Shown piece after piece: positions 1 through 12,077 of a stretch of 64,000 nucleotides of DNA. The number at the start of each line of letters is the position of its first letter. Positions within the stretch are counted from its first letter, which is position 1. Under the pieces are notes generated by a model, which saw nothing but the letters and a program-made list of their open reading frames with translations, searched no databases and was not told the DNA's origin. The DNA is from Dendrocalamus latiflorus (lineage: Eukaryota > Streptophyta > Magnoliopsida > Poales > Poaceae), in the NCBI GenBank assembly GCA_017311315.1, contig CM029610.1, positions 6,994,387 through 7,058,386 on the forward strand, given 5' to 3'. The translations under genes and the position numbers were made by a program.

Positions 1-152
1 TTTAAACATTCGAATACAACAATCCATAACTCTGATAATCCAGGCTGCCAAACACTTACAGCTTATTTTCCACCAGCTTATTATAATCTAGCTTATATAA
101 TCCCCCACCTATAAGCTGGATTATAATAATCTTAAGTGGAAACAAACAGGGC
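1..152. mobile_element. Right part of a truncated MITE
   Basis: AT-rich sequence rich in TTATAATC/CAGCTTAT motifs, ending in AAACAAACAGGGCC, which is the usual terminal style of grass MITEs (CCTGTTTG...CAAACAGG). The other end would lie upstream of the window, so neither the terminal repeat nor the target duplication can be checked. Confidence 0.35.
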
Positions 153-153
153 C

Positions 154-165
154 TATATATATATA
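154..165 (+). promoter_or_regulatory. Candidate TATA box of the ZTP29-like gene
   Basis: A TATATATATATA run lies about 210 bp before the ATG at 373 and directly abuts the MITE end. A start site 25-35 bp downstream would give a 5' UTR of about 180 bp. This is inferred from position only. Confidence 0.3.
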
Positions 166-372
166 GCCCTTTGGGTATCATATCAATACACACAATATTC
201 ATAACAGTGATCACTAGATCAAAACTAAAACCGGCTGAAATTACAGTTAAACCTGCTCATCTCCTCTCCACCTCAGTTGCTCACAAGTCACAACTCATAG
301 CAAGCGCCCCCCGTCCCCCCCTTGATCCCCAAACCCTAGCGCGCGCGCGCGGTCGAGCGCGAGCTGCGGCGG

Positions 373-3300
373 ATGGAGTCGCAGGTGGTGGTGGCGCTCG
401 CCCTCTCGCTCGTCGGCGGCCTCAGCACCTCCATCGGTACGGTACACCCCTCCACAGCACAGGCTCCCCCCCAACCCCCCCCCCCCCCCAAAATCGGTTG
501 CTTGCCTCGTGCGTGCCCGCTGCCCTGAGGCTTCTTGCGGTCTCCGGGCTTTCGCGGGATTCGTCTCGCGTCCTGCTGCTTCCAGTTCCGCTCCTTTTCC
601 GCGGTTCACTTGGTGCTCTAGCTGCTCAAGTAGTCGCGGGCGTGTGTCTCGTGCTGCGGTTTGAAGGAATCTCAAAGCGATTAAGCATATCACATTCGTA
701 GGAGTTTTATGCGTGGGTGGATTCTAGGTGGTGCTGTCGAATTCTAGGTTGTTAGGTGAATTCCATTGTCTAGTGTGGAGCTGTGGATGGGTTTTCTTTT
801 TGGAACAAGGGTCAAGCAAACCCCTGTTTCCTAGAAACAGAAAATTAGAGCTCTGAATCTAGTGTCTTCCTGAACCATCTTGACTGTTAAGCGATGGAAA
901 TTGAGCTATTTAGGCCTGTAAGCATAAAGATTAATCAATCCAAGCAACTGGTCATATTATTTTTCAAGTATAGGAATGGGACCTAAGTGGCACAATTGCA
1001 CAAGTTTAGGGGCCAGGGTGTGGTTTTCTCTTACTTGTACTATGTACAAGTAGTAACTGGTCTTTCATGGTCTGGTAACATGAGACATGATACATATAGA
1101 TATTAGGCGTCCACATTGTACTTGCTTACGTTTGGTTAACAATTTGCAACGGCGAACCATCTCAAGATGTTCAGAAATCGATACCGTCCTTTCCAAGCTC
1201 TGACTCTTAAGGTCTCTGATATGTGTATGTGTTTTACAGCAAGGCTTTTGTATGCCATTTCGCCCACTTCAGCTAAACTCATTTTTCTATTTCAGGTGCA
1301 CTGTTTGTGATTTTGAATCCTACCCCTAATCTTAAGATGCTTGGGCTTCTACAGGTGAGAAACTTTATTCCCTTAAGTTATTGAGTAACTTCATTATCTC
1401 TTAAGCAAGGTCTGGTTTAATTGCTGGTCTCCATATATTGCTGTCTTGCTGATACTGAATACAGGGTTTTGCTGCTGGACTTATGTTGAGCATTTCCTTT
1501 CTAGACTTGGCACACAACGCACTGAATTCTATTGGTTTCTTGAAGGGCAACCTCTGGGTGAGTTATGTTTTGCTTATAATTCTAGAATCCATGTCCATGT
1601 AATGTAATGCTGATCTATCACAGATGACAAGTAGCAACATTTGTAACTTATCTTCTTTTGCAGTTTTTTGCTGGAGTTCTTTTCTTTGGTTTGGTTGTCA
1701 AGTTTATTCCAGAGCCAACCATTGTGCCGATAACTAATGCAAGCAACAAGCAGGTTGGAATGAATAACTCTTAATGATGTTTGCAGCATCATATGATTCT
1801 GTTTTCTCACTTAAATATCAAGGCTGAACAGAATTTAGTTCTCTATATTTGGTTTGAGGAAAGCAGACTGATGATGATGGGTCAGGTAAAGATATGATGA
1901 AAAAACATCGTCGGCAAGTCTTATTTAGTGGAATCATTACTGCTGTTGGTAAGAAACTAAGAATACTTCTAAATCATTAAGTGCCCTTGTTTAATTTGAC
2001 CTGCTCCCCTATTAAACGTACTTGCGGGTGACATGATTATTTGAACTGTTTCATTTAGGGGTGGCAAGAAAGCTCGTTAATGTGGCTCGTTGGTTTAGTC
2101 CAAAATTGCTTTAATTATATTCGTTATTTGGTTAAAGTGTTAAACATTGAAATGAGTTGATTTCAAATGAATTTGGATTTTGCTCTAACTCGGCTCGGTT
2201 CGGCTTGTTAGCTCGCTTCTAAAAATACTTCCAAACTATATGTAAAATGATATTAAATCAAACTATGCCAATTTCGAAAAAAGCACAACAAGATGAGAAC
2301 TTGGCTTGATATCCACCTTTCATTTCATGCGAGGTTCCTTAACATATGTTCTGAGTCATTGCTTCCTTGAATCTACAATCATTTGACGTGATACTTATTC
2401 TGAGCTGCAGGAATTAGCTTGCACAATTTTCCAGAGGGAATGGCGGTATTTCTTGGATCCATGAAGGTATATTGCCTTTGTGTATTCATGTCAGTTTAGT
2501 GGCATCATTGATCTGTTGAAGAGGGGTTGGCTCTGTACCTTGCATTTTCTTCTAATAGAGAAGTTTCTGGGGCCTTTTGATAGCTCTGGTCTCCGTAACC
2601 TCATTTTGGTGTTCCAAGAGTTCTAATTACCATGTTTAACAGCTTGCTCTGATTGTATTTTGTTATAATGAAAAAACTGTAGGGTCTTCGTGTGGGACTG
2701 AACTTGGCTATTGCTATCGCTTTACATAACATACCAGAGGTACAGATCAACCTATCAGCCTTTCTGGTTAACTACGCTGAGAATTATTATCTACAGCTAC
2801 GTAGCACGGACACTTGGCAAAACAGCCGTATCCGTGTCCGACACCGTGTCGGACACGGATACGACACAGACACGTCTTCGACACGTGTCGGAGACGTATC
2901 GGATGATTTTAGAATTAATTTTAATTAGTAAAATTCTCGACACGTGTCGGACACATTAAATACATGAATCGGACACGGCCTAGACACAGCCGGCCCAGGT
3001 CGGCGCATTACCCATAATGCACGCATGCCCTAACCGGCTAACCCTAACGCATGCATCGCAGTATCGCACACGCCGAGCGCGTCATTCCCGCTGCAGCGCA
3101 TCGTCTGCTCCGCTTCATCTGCTCGCGCCGCCGCCCGTTCGCGCTCCCGCACCACACCGCCGCTCGTCGGCTTCCTCCCGAAGCGCTGACGGCTTCTACC
3201 TCACTCGCTGCCGGATTCGTCCCTGCGCGCCGCCGGATTTGTCCCCGCGCGCCACCGGATTCGTCGCCAAGCGCCGCACGTCGGCTTCCTCCCCAAGCTC

Positions 3301-6300
3301 CGCCAGCTACTTCCCCGCGCGCCGCCGGATTCGTCGCCAAGCGCAGCCCTTCGGCTTTCTCCCCAAGCTCCGCCAGCTTCTTCCCCGCGCCGTCCGCCGG
3401 TTTCTTCCCCAAGCGCCGCCGCCGTTGGCTTCTTCCGCAAGCGCCGCCCGCCGACTTCTTCCCCACTCGCCGCCGGAACTCTCCGCGCGCCACCCACCGG
3501 CTTCTTACATGTTTACAATTTACATTATTGCAGTTTAAGCATGTAGAAACATATAAAATAATACATACATATATATAATTTATTTATTATTTAAATATAT
3601 ATAGCCGTGTCGCCGTATCGGTCTTTTTGGGAAAACGGCGAATTCCCGTGTCGGTGTCGTGTCGTGTCGACGTGTCCGTGTCCGTGCTACATAGATCTAC
3701 AGTAGTACAGTTTGATGCTGCATCCTTGCTACTTAGGATAGCCCTTGATTTCTCTTTGAGCATGCAATAAGATTCAAATGCCAGCAAAATTTTGCTTCTT
3801 ATAATGCATGAGGGATTCCATATATGAGTTTAATATGAAAGCTCAATTTCATGGCAAACTAATTCATGACAAATCAAAAGGGCCATGCAATGTTCAAGAA
3901 GGCGCTAGGCAGGCGGTGAGGTGGGGTCTAGCACCTAGGGGGCCTAGGCGGCCGAATTAAAAATGAGGACAGTAGGCTGAAGATAAGCAATCATACATAT
4001 ATATTTGATATTTAGATGAAGAAAATTGTTACCTTGAGCAAGCATAAAGATTTTGTTTCACTTCCACATGTAACAAAATAACGGAACTATGGAAGCAAAG
4101 CAATCAAGAATTCAACTTACCAAATTAGCAAAGTATTAAGGGGCTGTTTGGTTGCTAGCCACACTTTGCCAACAAAAATTGCCACACTTGCCTAAGTTGA
4201 GGTGCTCAAATTCTTTGCCACACCTTAGCAAGTCTAAGGGAATCTTGCCACACTTTTTTGAGTCATTGACGCGTGGGACTTAGTTTGCTGGAAGGGAATC
4301 TTGCCACAACTGTGGTTGCAACCAAACAGCTCCCAAAGTTGGTCAAATTTACCTAACCTTAGGCGTGGTAAACTGTGGCTGGCAACCAAACACCCCCTAA
4401 ATACGGAACTATGGAAGCAAAGCAATCAATAATTCAATTTACCATATTAGCTAAGTATTAAATGAAATGTATGGGACTGCGAGTAGCATCACCGAGGCAC
4501 AACACAGCACACAAGTCACCACAACCACATGTCAACAATCGGACCGGCTACTTGCCCACTTCCCTGTTCCCAACCACGCTCGGCATTTCTCGGCGACTCG
4601 TCCACAAAAACTGACTCACGGTTGGGTGCTCGGCCACACTGCCAGTCGGCCTCTACCCATTGGCCGCCCTCCCTCCCCTCCCCTCCGGCGGTACGGCCCT
4701 CCTCACTTCCCACGCTCGACGCCCCGGCCACCGGTCGCCGGTCCCTCCCCTCCCCTCCCCACTTCCCAGTTCTCACGCTCGACGTCCTCGCCACTCACCT
4801 GCATGCCTGCTTGGGTTCTCGCCTCCGCTGTCGCCGGTAGAGTAGACAATGATGGAGGGGAGGCTCGGCGAAGGGGAGGGGAAGCGGAGGGGAGAACACA
4901 CTTGTGATGTGTTGCGGGCGGCCAAATCCAGCGAGGTGGAGGGCGAACGGCTGCGTCGGTGGCTCAACGGCGCATGGGAACCCTTGGAGGTGGAGGCTGA
5001 GGTGGCGCGAGGATGTGAGGTAACCCTAGCCCGACTCGAGAGCTCCGTTATGACTCGTCGAAACGTTTCCCCTTCTTTATCTCGTCGAATTCATCCGTCT
5101 AGGTCACCATGGCATCCGCCTAGCCGCCTTGTTGCCGCCTTGGATGCCTGCCTGACCGCCGCGCCGAGTGCGCCTCCTCTGCCCTGGACCGCCTACCTTC
5201 CGCCTTTGATTGCCTAGCCGACTAGTCGCCCAGCAGCCCGCTGAGGGACCAAGGCACGGCGGCGCGGCGGCCACCCACCACCTATGTGCCGCCTTGGCGA
5301 GCGCCCAGGCCGATTTCTGGAACAGTGGGGCCATGGTAATTCTTCAGTTCTGTCAAGTGCTTATATGCCCTTAAACTGCACGCTTTTTGACATTTGCTAG
5401 GTCTCAACAGTGGCCAAGTTATATATTCCTGTGATCCGTCTATTTCGGTCTGAAGCTGAATGAGTTTACTAGAATTGGGTGGCATCAGAACATATTAATA
5501 TAAACAATAACAAGGGAGATATATGCAAGTAGTGTTATCAGGATATATAATAATAAATGCAAATTACCGTCGGAAAATTAAAGATTTTTATTTTATGGAG
5601 AGAAGATGCAAGGAAGCTATGGTTTGACAAATCATATAACTGAGACTGTATTCACGCATTGTCAATTCATCATTTAGGTTCATTCAATATGTGCATTTGT
5701 TTCCTTTCTTTGAATCAATGTTGAGTGTCGCATAATTGTTAGACAACATAAATTAACTTAACAAAATTTGGCTACTATCTAGTTGACACTGTTACCTTCT
5801 CAGGGGGTTGCTGTAGCTCTGCCACTCTATTTTGCTACCAAAAGGTACCTGTTTTCCCCATGTAGAGATGAATGATGTATGAAGTGTATAGTTCACAGCA
5901 GCCTTAAGAAATGGATCCATTAAAGAATATATGTTATGAATTCTTAAGATTTTCTATAGCCAAAAGTTAAAAGTGGATACAAATATATTTTATGAATTCT
6001 ATGACTACGATTTGAGGACTAGTCATAGATAGTTGACCACACTTATCTATTATATATGAGCTTCACCTGTTTCTCCATAGTCTTAAAGGGTGAGAACAAT
6101 GATTGGGATTCCAATGTTGTACTTGCAGGACAACAGAGCATAAACAATTTGACATGGTTGTACTTTAGAAAAAAGGCAAATGCTGCTTACCATGTTCCTT
6201 TTGCAATGATAGCTCAATATATTTTATTGTTCTTTGTGATAATTGGTTGAACTTTTTTTATGCAGATAATACATTTCTCTGTTTTTTCTCCTTTTTGCAT

Positions 6301-8926
6301 GTCAAAGCAAATGGCACGCATTTAAAATTGCAACACTCTCCAGTTTTGCTGAGCCACTAGGAGTGATTATTGTAGGTATGCTATTTTATACACGCTTTTC
6401 TCTAATTTTCTTGTTATAATGTGTATATCTATTGAGTACTGATGTAAATGTGGTTACTGCAGCTTACTTGTTTCCGAGCAGCTTAAATCCTGAAGTTCTT
6501 GAAGGCCTACTTGGATCAGGTTAGTCTGTTAGTAAAGTGAAAAACTGGTATTGATATTTAGTAATTTGTTGACCTCCCATGTGTGTTTATGCAGTTGGTG
6601 GTGTTATGGCTTTCCTCACTTTGCATGAAATGTTACCTCTAGCATTTGACTATGCTGGTCAGAAGCAAGCTGTGAAAGCAGTCTTTGTTGGCATGGCCTT
6701 CATGTCTGCAAGGTTTGTTGATGTTTCAAATTAAATAATATGCCTCCATAGTGATTGTGGATTTGTTTTCAAGGAAGGTTATATCCGTAATAGTTTTTGA
6801 AGCGCTTTTAAAGCTCACAGAGTGGTGATTGTGATCTCAAATGTCTGTTTATATTGTTAAGGGTATAAGGGTATTTATGGTATTTCTTAGTTTCTAGAGT
6901 TTAGTCCTGTTTGTCCTATGTACTTTATATATATATATATAGCCCTTTGACTGAGATCAATACAACTAACCTTTATGCGTTCATCTTTCTATGCATCTAA
7001 TATGATATCAAAGTCCTAAGTTTTCTAGCCAAAAACCCTAGCCGCCAACCGAGTCTTCCACTGCCGCTGCCCCCAGGAGGATCAATCTCCGCTCCTAGGG
7101 TTGGCCACCGCTAGGCTGACGGCCCTCTCGAGTACTGCTAATCGCGTCGTCGTAGCGCCGGATCCGGCTCGTTGCCGCTTGGATCCTCCTCGTCGTCTTT
7201 CTGCCGCCTCTACCAAATCCAGCCGTCGACGCCCTCTCCGACTGGATCTCTTTGCTGGCCTCCCTGATTCGTGCCACCAATCTTTGGGTCGCTGTCGGCT
7301 TGTGCTCGTTGTCGCCGTCTCATGCTCGTCGCTGCCGTCTCCAGATTCTTCCTGGCCATCATCACCTTTTCAGCCGTCGTGCAGCCATCAGATCTAATCG
7401 CCGCCTCCATGGACTTCTCAGCCGGCATGGAGTCTATTGCTCTGTTTGGGCTTCTTCCCTGCCAGTGTCTTCTCTGGCTTCTCCGGCTTGTTGGCATTCT
7501 CGCCAACTGGCTTCTTCTCTGCCGGTTTCTTCTTGGCCTTGGGCACCATCATCGCTGGCGCTAGCCTCAAGTCGTTTTGCTGGTGGAGATTTTTTGGGGT
7601 GGAGGCTCACTATGGTGGGGAGATTCGGGTGTGATGTGGCTCTTGCGCTGCTGCCTTATTCGGGATGGAGGAGACGAAGAGGAAAACAAGAGTCGGAGGT
7701 ATGCATAGCATAGCACGGGGATGAGAATGGGCTGTATGATGGCCGCTTCACCACGTTTGCTCTCTGGATTCATCCGTGCTTAGGGTGATGTGGATAGTGC
7801 TTTGGACAGGCTGTGGCAGAAGAGGCTGGCTGAGGAGACGTTGGAGTGCTAGATCTTTTGAGTTGGTGTTGCTGCTGCAAGTATCTGCAGCTTTTGTGTC
7901 TTTTGTTGCGTTTATCCAAGTCTGTAGTTTCTATCTTTCAGTTTGTCAAATCCATGCATGTCCACAAATTTTTGTCAGTCAGCCAGCCGATTGCTTCGCT
8001 AGCAACGGTCCATCCTCTTGAATCGAGCATGGTCTTCTTTTTGCATAGCTGCAGCCAACACTCCTCTCTGAGCCGCTGCAGATTGTAGAAGTTTTAAGGC
8101 CGTTGTTTCTCTCTGAGCCGCCGCCCCGAGTTTTCCTTCAGCGCTGCCGTCATTTCGAACTTCGATCTACTCCACCATGCTTTATGGGCTGCCATATGAC
8201 CCCGAATGGAGATCTTTTGGTACTCGACAATTTTTTCAAGAGCTGTACACTGCAACGATGTTATCAAGGCTTGGACTTCGGATTTGTGGTATTTTAGTAT
8301 CAACCCTTTTAAATGCAATGCTATTGCATTCGCCTTGCATTTGAGGGTGGGTGTTAAGAGTATAAGGGTATTATGGTATTTTCTAGTTTTTAAGGTTTAA
8401 TCCTGTGTGCCCTATGTACTTCATATATATAGCTCTTTGGGCTGAGATCAATACAACTAACCTTTATGCGTTCGTCTTTCTACGCATCTAACATATATGA
8501 GTTGGGATAGTATCATAGTAAATCAACATTCCATGTTGGCAGTTGCCAGTCATAAACAGAATAGCCTATGTTAGTCATATCATCTATGGGGTGAATTTAT
8601 AACATGACTGTTGATCTTTCTGCAATGGCATAAGAATATGTTGGTAGCAGTGTTTGACAATATGCTTAAACATATTGAACTGAGTAAATTCGGTCCTCAG
8701 CGATATTCACTTTTGTCAAAATGCATCAACGTCATCAGCAATATTCACATTTGTCAAATGCATGAACTGGGGCCTTTGGAGTACATACTGAAATTGACAC
8801 AAAACTAGGTCTGATGCTGTTGTCCACGGTTACACGCCTTGAAAGCAGTACATACTCACCTTGTGATTTTGCATTGGCAGCTTGTATTTCCTGGAGATCA
8901 GCCTACCAAAGGAGATTAGCTTGTAG
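373..8926 (+). CDS. ZTP29: ZIP-family zinc transporter, ZTP29-like (12 coding exons)
   Basis: Splicing by GT-AG rules gives exons 373-436, 1296-1354, 1465-1557, 1664-1753, 1864-1948, 2411-2466, 2683-2739, 5804-5844, 6308-6375, 6463-6519, 6595-6712 and 8881-8926. They form 834 nt, an unbroken frame of 277 aa, close to the length of Arabidopsis ZTP29. The protein is a chain of hydrophobic helices with a charged, Lys/His-containing loop (DGSGKDMMKKHRR) in the middle. It has the ZIP metal-site motifs ISLHNFPEGMA and IALHNIPEGVA in TM4/TM5, and AEPLG further on. The family moves zinc into the cytosol; ZTP29 itself is reported at the ER. The C-terminus SLYFLEISLPKEISL completes the last helix. Introns 7 (3.1 kb) and 11 (2.2 kb) hold transposons, which explains the 8.5-kb span. 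No frame damage is seen. The exon 5 acceptor could shift by one codon (1864 or 1867). Confidence 0.93.
2797..3694. mobile_element. Non-autonomous hAT-type element in ZTP29 intron 7
   Basis: Terminal inverted repeats CTACGTAGCACGGACAC (left) and CTATGTAGCACGGACAC (right, read inward) are flanked by an 8-bp duplication ATCTACAG at 2789-2796 and 3695-3702. The 8-bp duplication suggests hAT. The ends hold subterminal repeats of GTGTCGGACAC. The interior (about 3050-3500) is very GC-rich, built from repeated CGCCGGATTCGTC-like blocks, and open in several frames. No transposase is present. Confidence 0.85.
4079..4460. repeat. 60-bp direct duplication flanking a MITE
   Basis: A segment of about 60 bp beginning ACGGAACTATGGAAGCAAAG occurs at about 4081-4139 and again at about 4402-4460, differing at only a few bases. 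The Tourist MITE lies exactly between the copies, so the direct repeat is far longer than the 3-bp target duplication of that MITE. Confidence 0.85.
4140..4397. mobile_element. Tourist-like (PIF/Harbinger) MITE
   Basis: Ends GGGGCTGTTTGGTTGC and, inverted, GGGGGTGTTTGGTTGCC are flanked by TAA at 4137-4139 and 4398-4400, the 3-bp duplication of Tourist MITEs. It is about 258 bp with internal inverted CCACACTT/GTGGC segments. It is nested inside the hAT element at 3888-5327. Confidence 0.85.
6855..8493 (+). mobile_element. Short non-autonomous LTR retrotransposon (TRIM-like) in ZTP29 intron 11
   Basis: LTRs at 6855-7002 (148 bp) and 8352-8493 (142 bp) both start TGTTAAG and end ...GCATCTAAYA. 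A 5-bp duplication TATAT flanks the element (6850-6854, 8494-8498). Directly after the left LTR, TGATATCAAAGTC resembles the initiator tRNA-Met primer site. Before the right LTR a TTGAGGGTGGG tract can serve as polypurine tract. The 1.35-kb interior is GC-rich and shows no gag or pol, so it must be mobilised by another element. The orientation is that of the host gene. Confidence 0.88.
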
Positions 8927-9794
8927 CATGCAACAACAATACCGCTGCAACTATCTTTCAGCTTCACAGAATCCTCGAACTGCGTAGAATAGATCTTGCA
9001 TTTTTAGCTTTGCCAGGCAGCAGCTACTGGGCCAGGGGGGCGTGGGGATGGACTCATCATCCACCAATGTGTTCAGGCAGGGGAGCAAGATATCTATGAA
9101 AACAGAAAAGCAAGAACTGTGGCTAGATTGGCCATGTGTATCAGTGTATGCTATTACTACTGGTCACTGTATTCGACCATTTTACAATGCAATGGGCAAC
9201 AATATGAGGTGGGGAGGAAAACAGCACCCAGAGAAACTGGTGCCAGTAATTTGCCAGTTGCCACTGATTGAAGCTGTTGTGAAAAAACTTCAAAATGCTT
9301 GGCAGTCCATCTGTCAAAAACTGACTTGGCTTTGAACCATTTGCCCACAACTACGGCCGCAGCAGTTTGTTGTAAGAGCCTTTACTAGCTAGTACATGTT
9401 GGTTAAGCAGTATACTGCCACACGGCGAAAGTGTGCCCAGCTACTGCCGCCGCAGCCGCATGTAATCTCGATGGTTTCCATGGACGGAAGTCCGCGGGGG
9501 CGCCCTCTTTTTCTTTTTCTTTTTTCTTTTTCAAATTTATGATTATCTCCAAATAAATAAACTGTATCGAGATAAACCTTTTAAAGAGGTTTATTAGCAT
9601 TTGGTTCGTTTATACGAGCGTTCATGCTAGAAATAAAAGCCATCAACTAGTCACTCATAAATCATCAGCAGCAACATGCGTATACAAGTTTTCAACTCAG
9701 AACAACATATATAAGGTTTCAGTTCATGTGCATTGTAACCATTTTTTAATTACCATGACATTCTATTTGAACTATTGCAACGTATTTAGTGCTT
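8927..9794. other. 3' flank of the ZTP29-like gene
   Basis: Holds the presumed 3' UTR, whose poly(A) site I cannot place. A short pyrimidine-rich stretch lies at 9508-9530. I see no further gene here. Confidence 0.5.
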
Positions 9795-10194
9795 CTCCCT
9801 CCGTCCTTTTTATATTTATTGTAATAGGATGCGTTCAATTAACATTTTTAAACTTTGACCATTAATCTTTACTATTATAAAAATATGAGTTGGTGGTCGT
9901 CGGTCTGTTCTTCCTCCTCTCTTTTCAGCCGTTCGATCAAGGATCAGTCGTCTAGATCCGCATGTAGGTAGTTGATGCTTCCTCTTACTATGCCCGATGG
10001 ATCAGAGAGGACACTCAACGATGGCGGTGGCTTCCTCTTACTACGCCCGCCTACGTGGCTCTCCCCCCGTCGCCGCCTAGTGATTGCTCGCCCGGTGAGC
10101 CTCTCTACCTCCTCTTGCTCTTCGCTCAGAACCTGTCATGCTGTTTGGCGATTTTGGTCTCTCAAGCTAGTTGTTGAAGTCGGTACCGTGGTCA

Positions 10195-12060
10195 AATAGA
10201 GCCGTGGTCGAGGGGCCGTAGTCGAAGTTGAAGCCATGGTTGAAGGGGGCCATGGCCGAAGTCAAAGATCCGTGGTCGAAGGGGCGGTGGTTGAAGTCGA
10301 AGGGTCGTGATCGAAGTCCAAGCCGTGGTCGAATGGGACAGTGGTCGTAGGGGGCAGTGGTCAAAGTCGAAGGGCTGTGGACGAAGTTGATCCGCGGGCA
10401 AAGTCGAAGGGCTGTGGTTGAAGTTAGGTTGTGGTCGAAGTCGAAAGGTTATGGTCGAAGTGCAAACGTAGTCAAAGGGGATAGTGGTCGAAGTCGAAAG
10501 GTTATGGTCGAAGTGCAAACGTAGTCGAATGGGATAGTGGTCGAAGTCGAAGGGCCGTGGATGAAGTCGGCCCGCGGTCGAAGTCGAAGTCCAAACCGTG
10601 GTCGAAGGGGACAGTGGTCGAAGGGGTAGTGGTCGAAGTCGAAGGGCCGTGGACGAAGTCGGTCTGCGGTCGAAGTTGAAGGGCTGTGGTCGAAGGGAGC
10701 CGTGGTCGACGTCGGGGCTGTGGTCGAAGGGGGCCGTGGTTGAAGGGCTGTGGCCGAAGTCGAAGATCCGTAGTCGAAGTCGATGCCGTGGTCGAAGGGG
10801 GAAGTGCTTGACGTCGAAGGGCTATGGTCATCAAAGGGGACAGTGGTTAAAGTCGAAGCCGTGGTTGACGTCGAAGGGCCGTGGTCGAAGGGGATAGTGG
10901 TCAACATCGAAGGGCTATGGTCGAAAGGGACAATGGTCGAAGGGGGCAGTGGTCAAAGGGGGAAGTGGTCGACGTCGAAGGGCTGTGGTCGAAGGGGGCA
11001 GTGGTTGAAGTTGAAGATCCGTGGTCGAAGGGGGCCGTGGTCGAAAGGGGGCGTGGTCAAAAGGGAAAGTGGTCGACGTCAAAGGGAAGTGGTCGACGTC
11101 GAATGGCTGTGGTCGAAGGGGATAGTGGTCGAAGGGGGCGGTGGTCGAAGGGAGAAGTGGTTGACGTCGATGGGCTGTGGTCATCGAAGGGTCGTGGTCG
11201 AAGGGGATAGTGGTCGAAGGGGGCAGTGGTCGAAGGGGATAGTGGTCGAAGGGGGCAGTGGTCAAAGTCGTAGATCCGTGGTTAAAGTAGAAGATCTGTG
11301 GTCGAAGGGGGAAGTGGTCGACATCGAAGGGCCGTGGTCGAAGGGGACAGTGGTCGAAGGGGGCAGCGGTCGATGTCGAAGATCCGTGGTCAAAGTCGAA
11401 GATCCTTGGTCGAAGTCGAAGCCGTGGTCGAAGGAGGTCGTGGTCAAGGGGGAAGTGATCGGCGTTGAAGGGCCGTGGTCGAAAGGGACAGTGGTCGAGG
11501 GGGGCTATGGTCGAAGTTGAAGATCCGTGGTCGTCGTCGAATCCGTGGTCGAAGAGGGAAGTGGTCGATGTCAAAGGATCGTGGTTGAAGGGGATAATGA
11601 TTGAAGGGGGCAATGGTTGAAATCGAAGAGGGCAATGCTCGAAGTCGAAGGGGACAGTGGTCGAAGTCGCAGTCATGGGCGTAGTCGTAGCGCCTGTGGA
11701 CGTGGTCATAGCAGTCATAGTTGTAGTCGCAGCGCCAACTCGGAGGGCACCTGCTGGTTCGTCCATAACCTCCACCGCTACGAGTTCCCCCTCCAGTTGG
11801 ATATCTCCGTCGCCTACCCCTAGGTCACCCCCCGAGATCGAGCTCCCCACCCTCGACGATAAGACCCACAAGGTGGTCGAAGTCGAAGCCATGGTCGATG
11901 GGGGAGGTGGTCAACGTCAAAGGGTCGTGGTCGAAGGGGACAGTGGTTGAAGGGGGCAGTGGTCGAAGCTGAAGGGGGCAGTGGTCGAAGTCGAAGAGGG
12001 CAGTGGTTGAAATCGGGGCCGTGGTCGAAGTCGGGGCCGAGCAGACTGGCGCCGACAGTT
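10195..12060 (+). repeat. GTGGTCGAAG-core minisatellite of Helitron copy 1
   Basis: Dozens of degenerate units such as GTGGTCGAAGGGGACA and GTGGTCGAAGTCGAAGGGCC, about 16-20 bp each, are interrupted only by the UFC1 fragment. The array is stop-poor on both strands, so long open frames appear (for example 10783-11520 plus, 10915-11892 minus). They encode low-complexity WSKG/VVEG or STTAPFDHG repeats and are not treated as genes. Confidence 0.9.
11731..11872 (+). pseudogene. UFC1: Captured UFC1 exon fragment (Helitron copy 1)
   Basis: Translation gives SANSEGTCWFVHNLHRYEF and PLQLDISVAYP, then after a stop and frame change PPEIELPTLDDKTHKV. This matches the middle of UFC1, the ubiquitin-fold-modifier-1 conjugating enzyme (family pattern NPEGT..W.VHNL.KYEF.LQFDIPVTYP...PEIELPELDGKT). 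Only about 50 residues are present, without the catalytic Cys region, so it cannot work. It lies in the same orientation as the Helitron; the sister copy at 62774-62912 shares it. Identification is by recognition of the motif, not a search. Confidence 0.75.
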
Positions 12061-12077
12061 GGGCGACAGGGCACAAG

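Larger units (their letters stand above)
3888..5327. mobile_element. Second hAT-type element in ZTP29 intron 7
   Basis: Terminal repeats CAATGTTCAAGAA (left) and CACTGTTCCAGAA (right, read inward) start with CA as hAT ends do. They are flanked by the 8-bp duplication GGGCCATG at 3880-3887 and 5328-5335. Subterminal GCGCTAGGC/GCCTAGGCGG motifs recur near both ends. The inner 4500-5220 segment is GC-rich and contains no transposase I recognise. A Tourist MITE is nested inside. Confidence 0.8.

Noticed and set aside
3017..3578. Ser/Arg/Pro-rich 173-175-aa frames at 3.0-3.6 kb as a gene
   Set aside because: They lie inside the hAT element in repeated GC-rich blocks, with open frames on both strands.
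10783..11892. Long open frames on both strands in the Helitron minisatellite (245 aa plus, 325 aa minus)
   Set aside because: They arise because the repeat core lacks stop codons; the translations are pure low-complexity repeats on overlapping strands.
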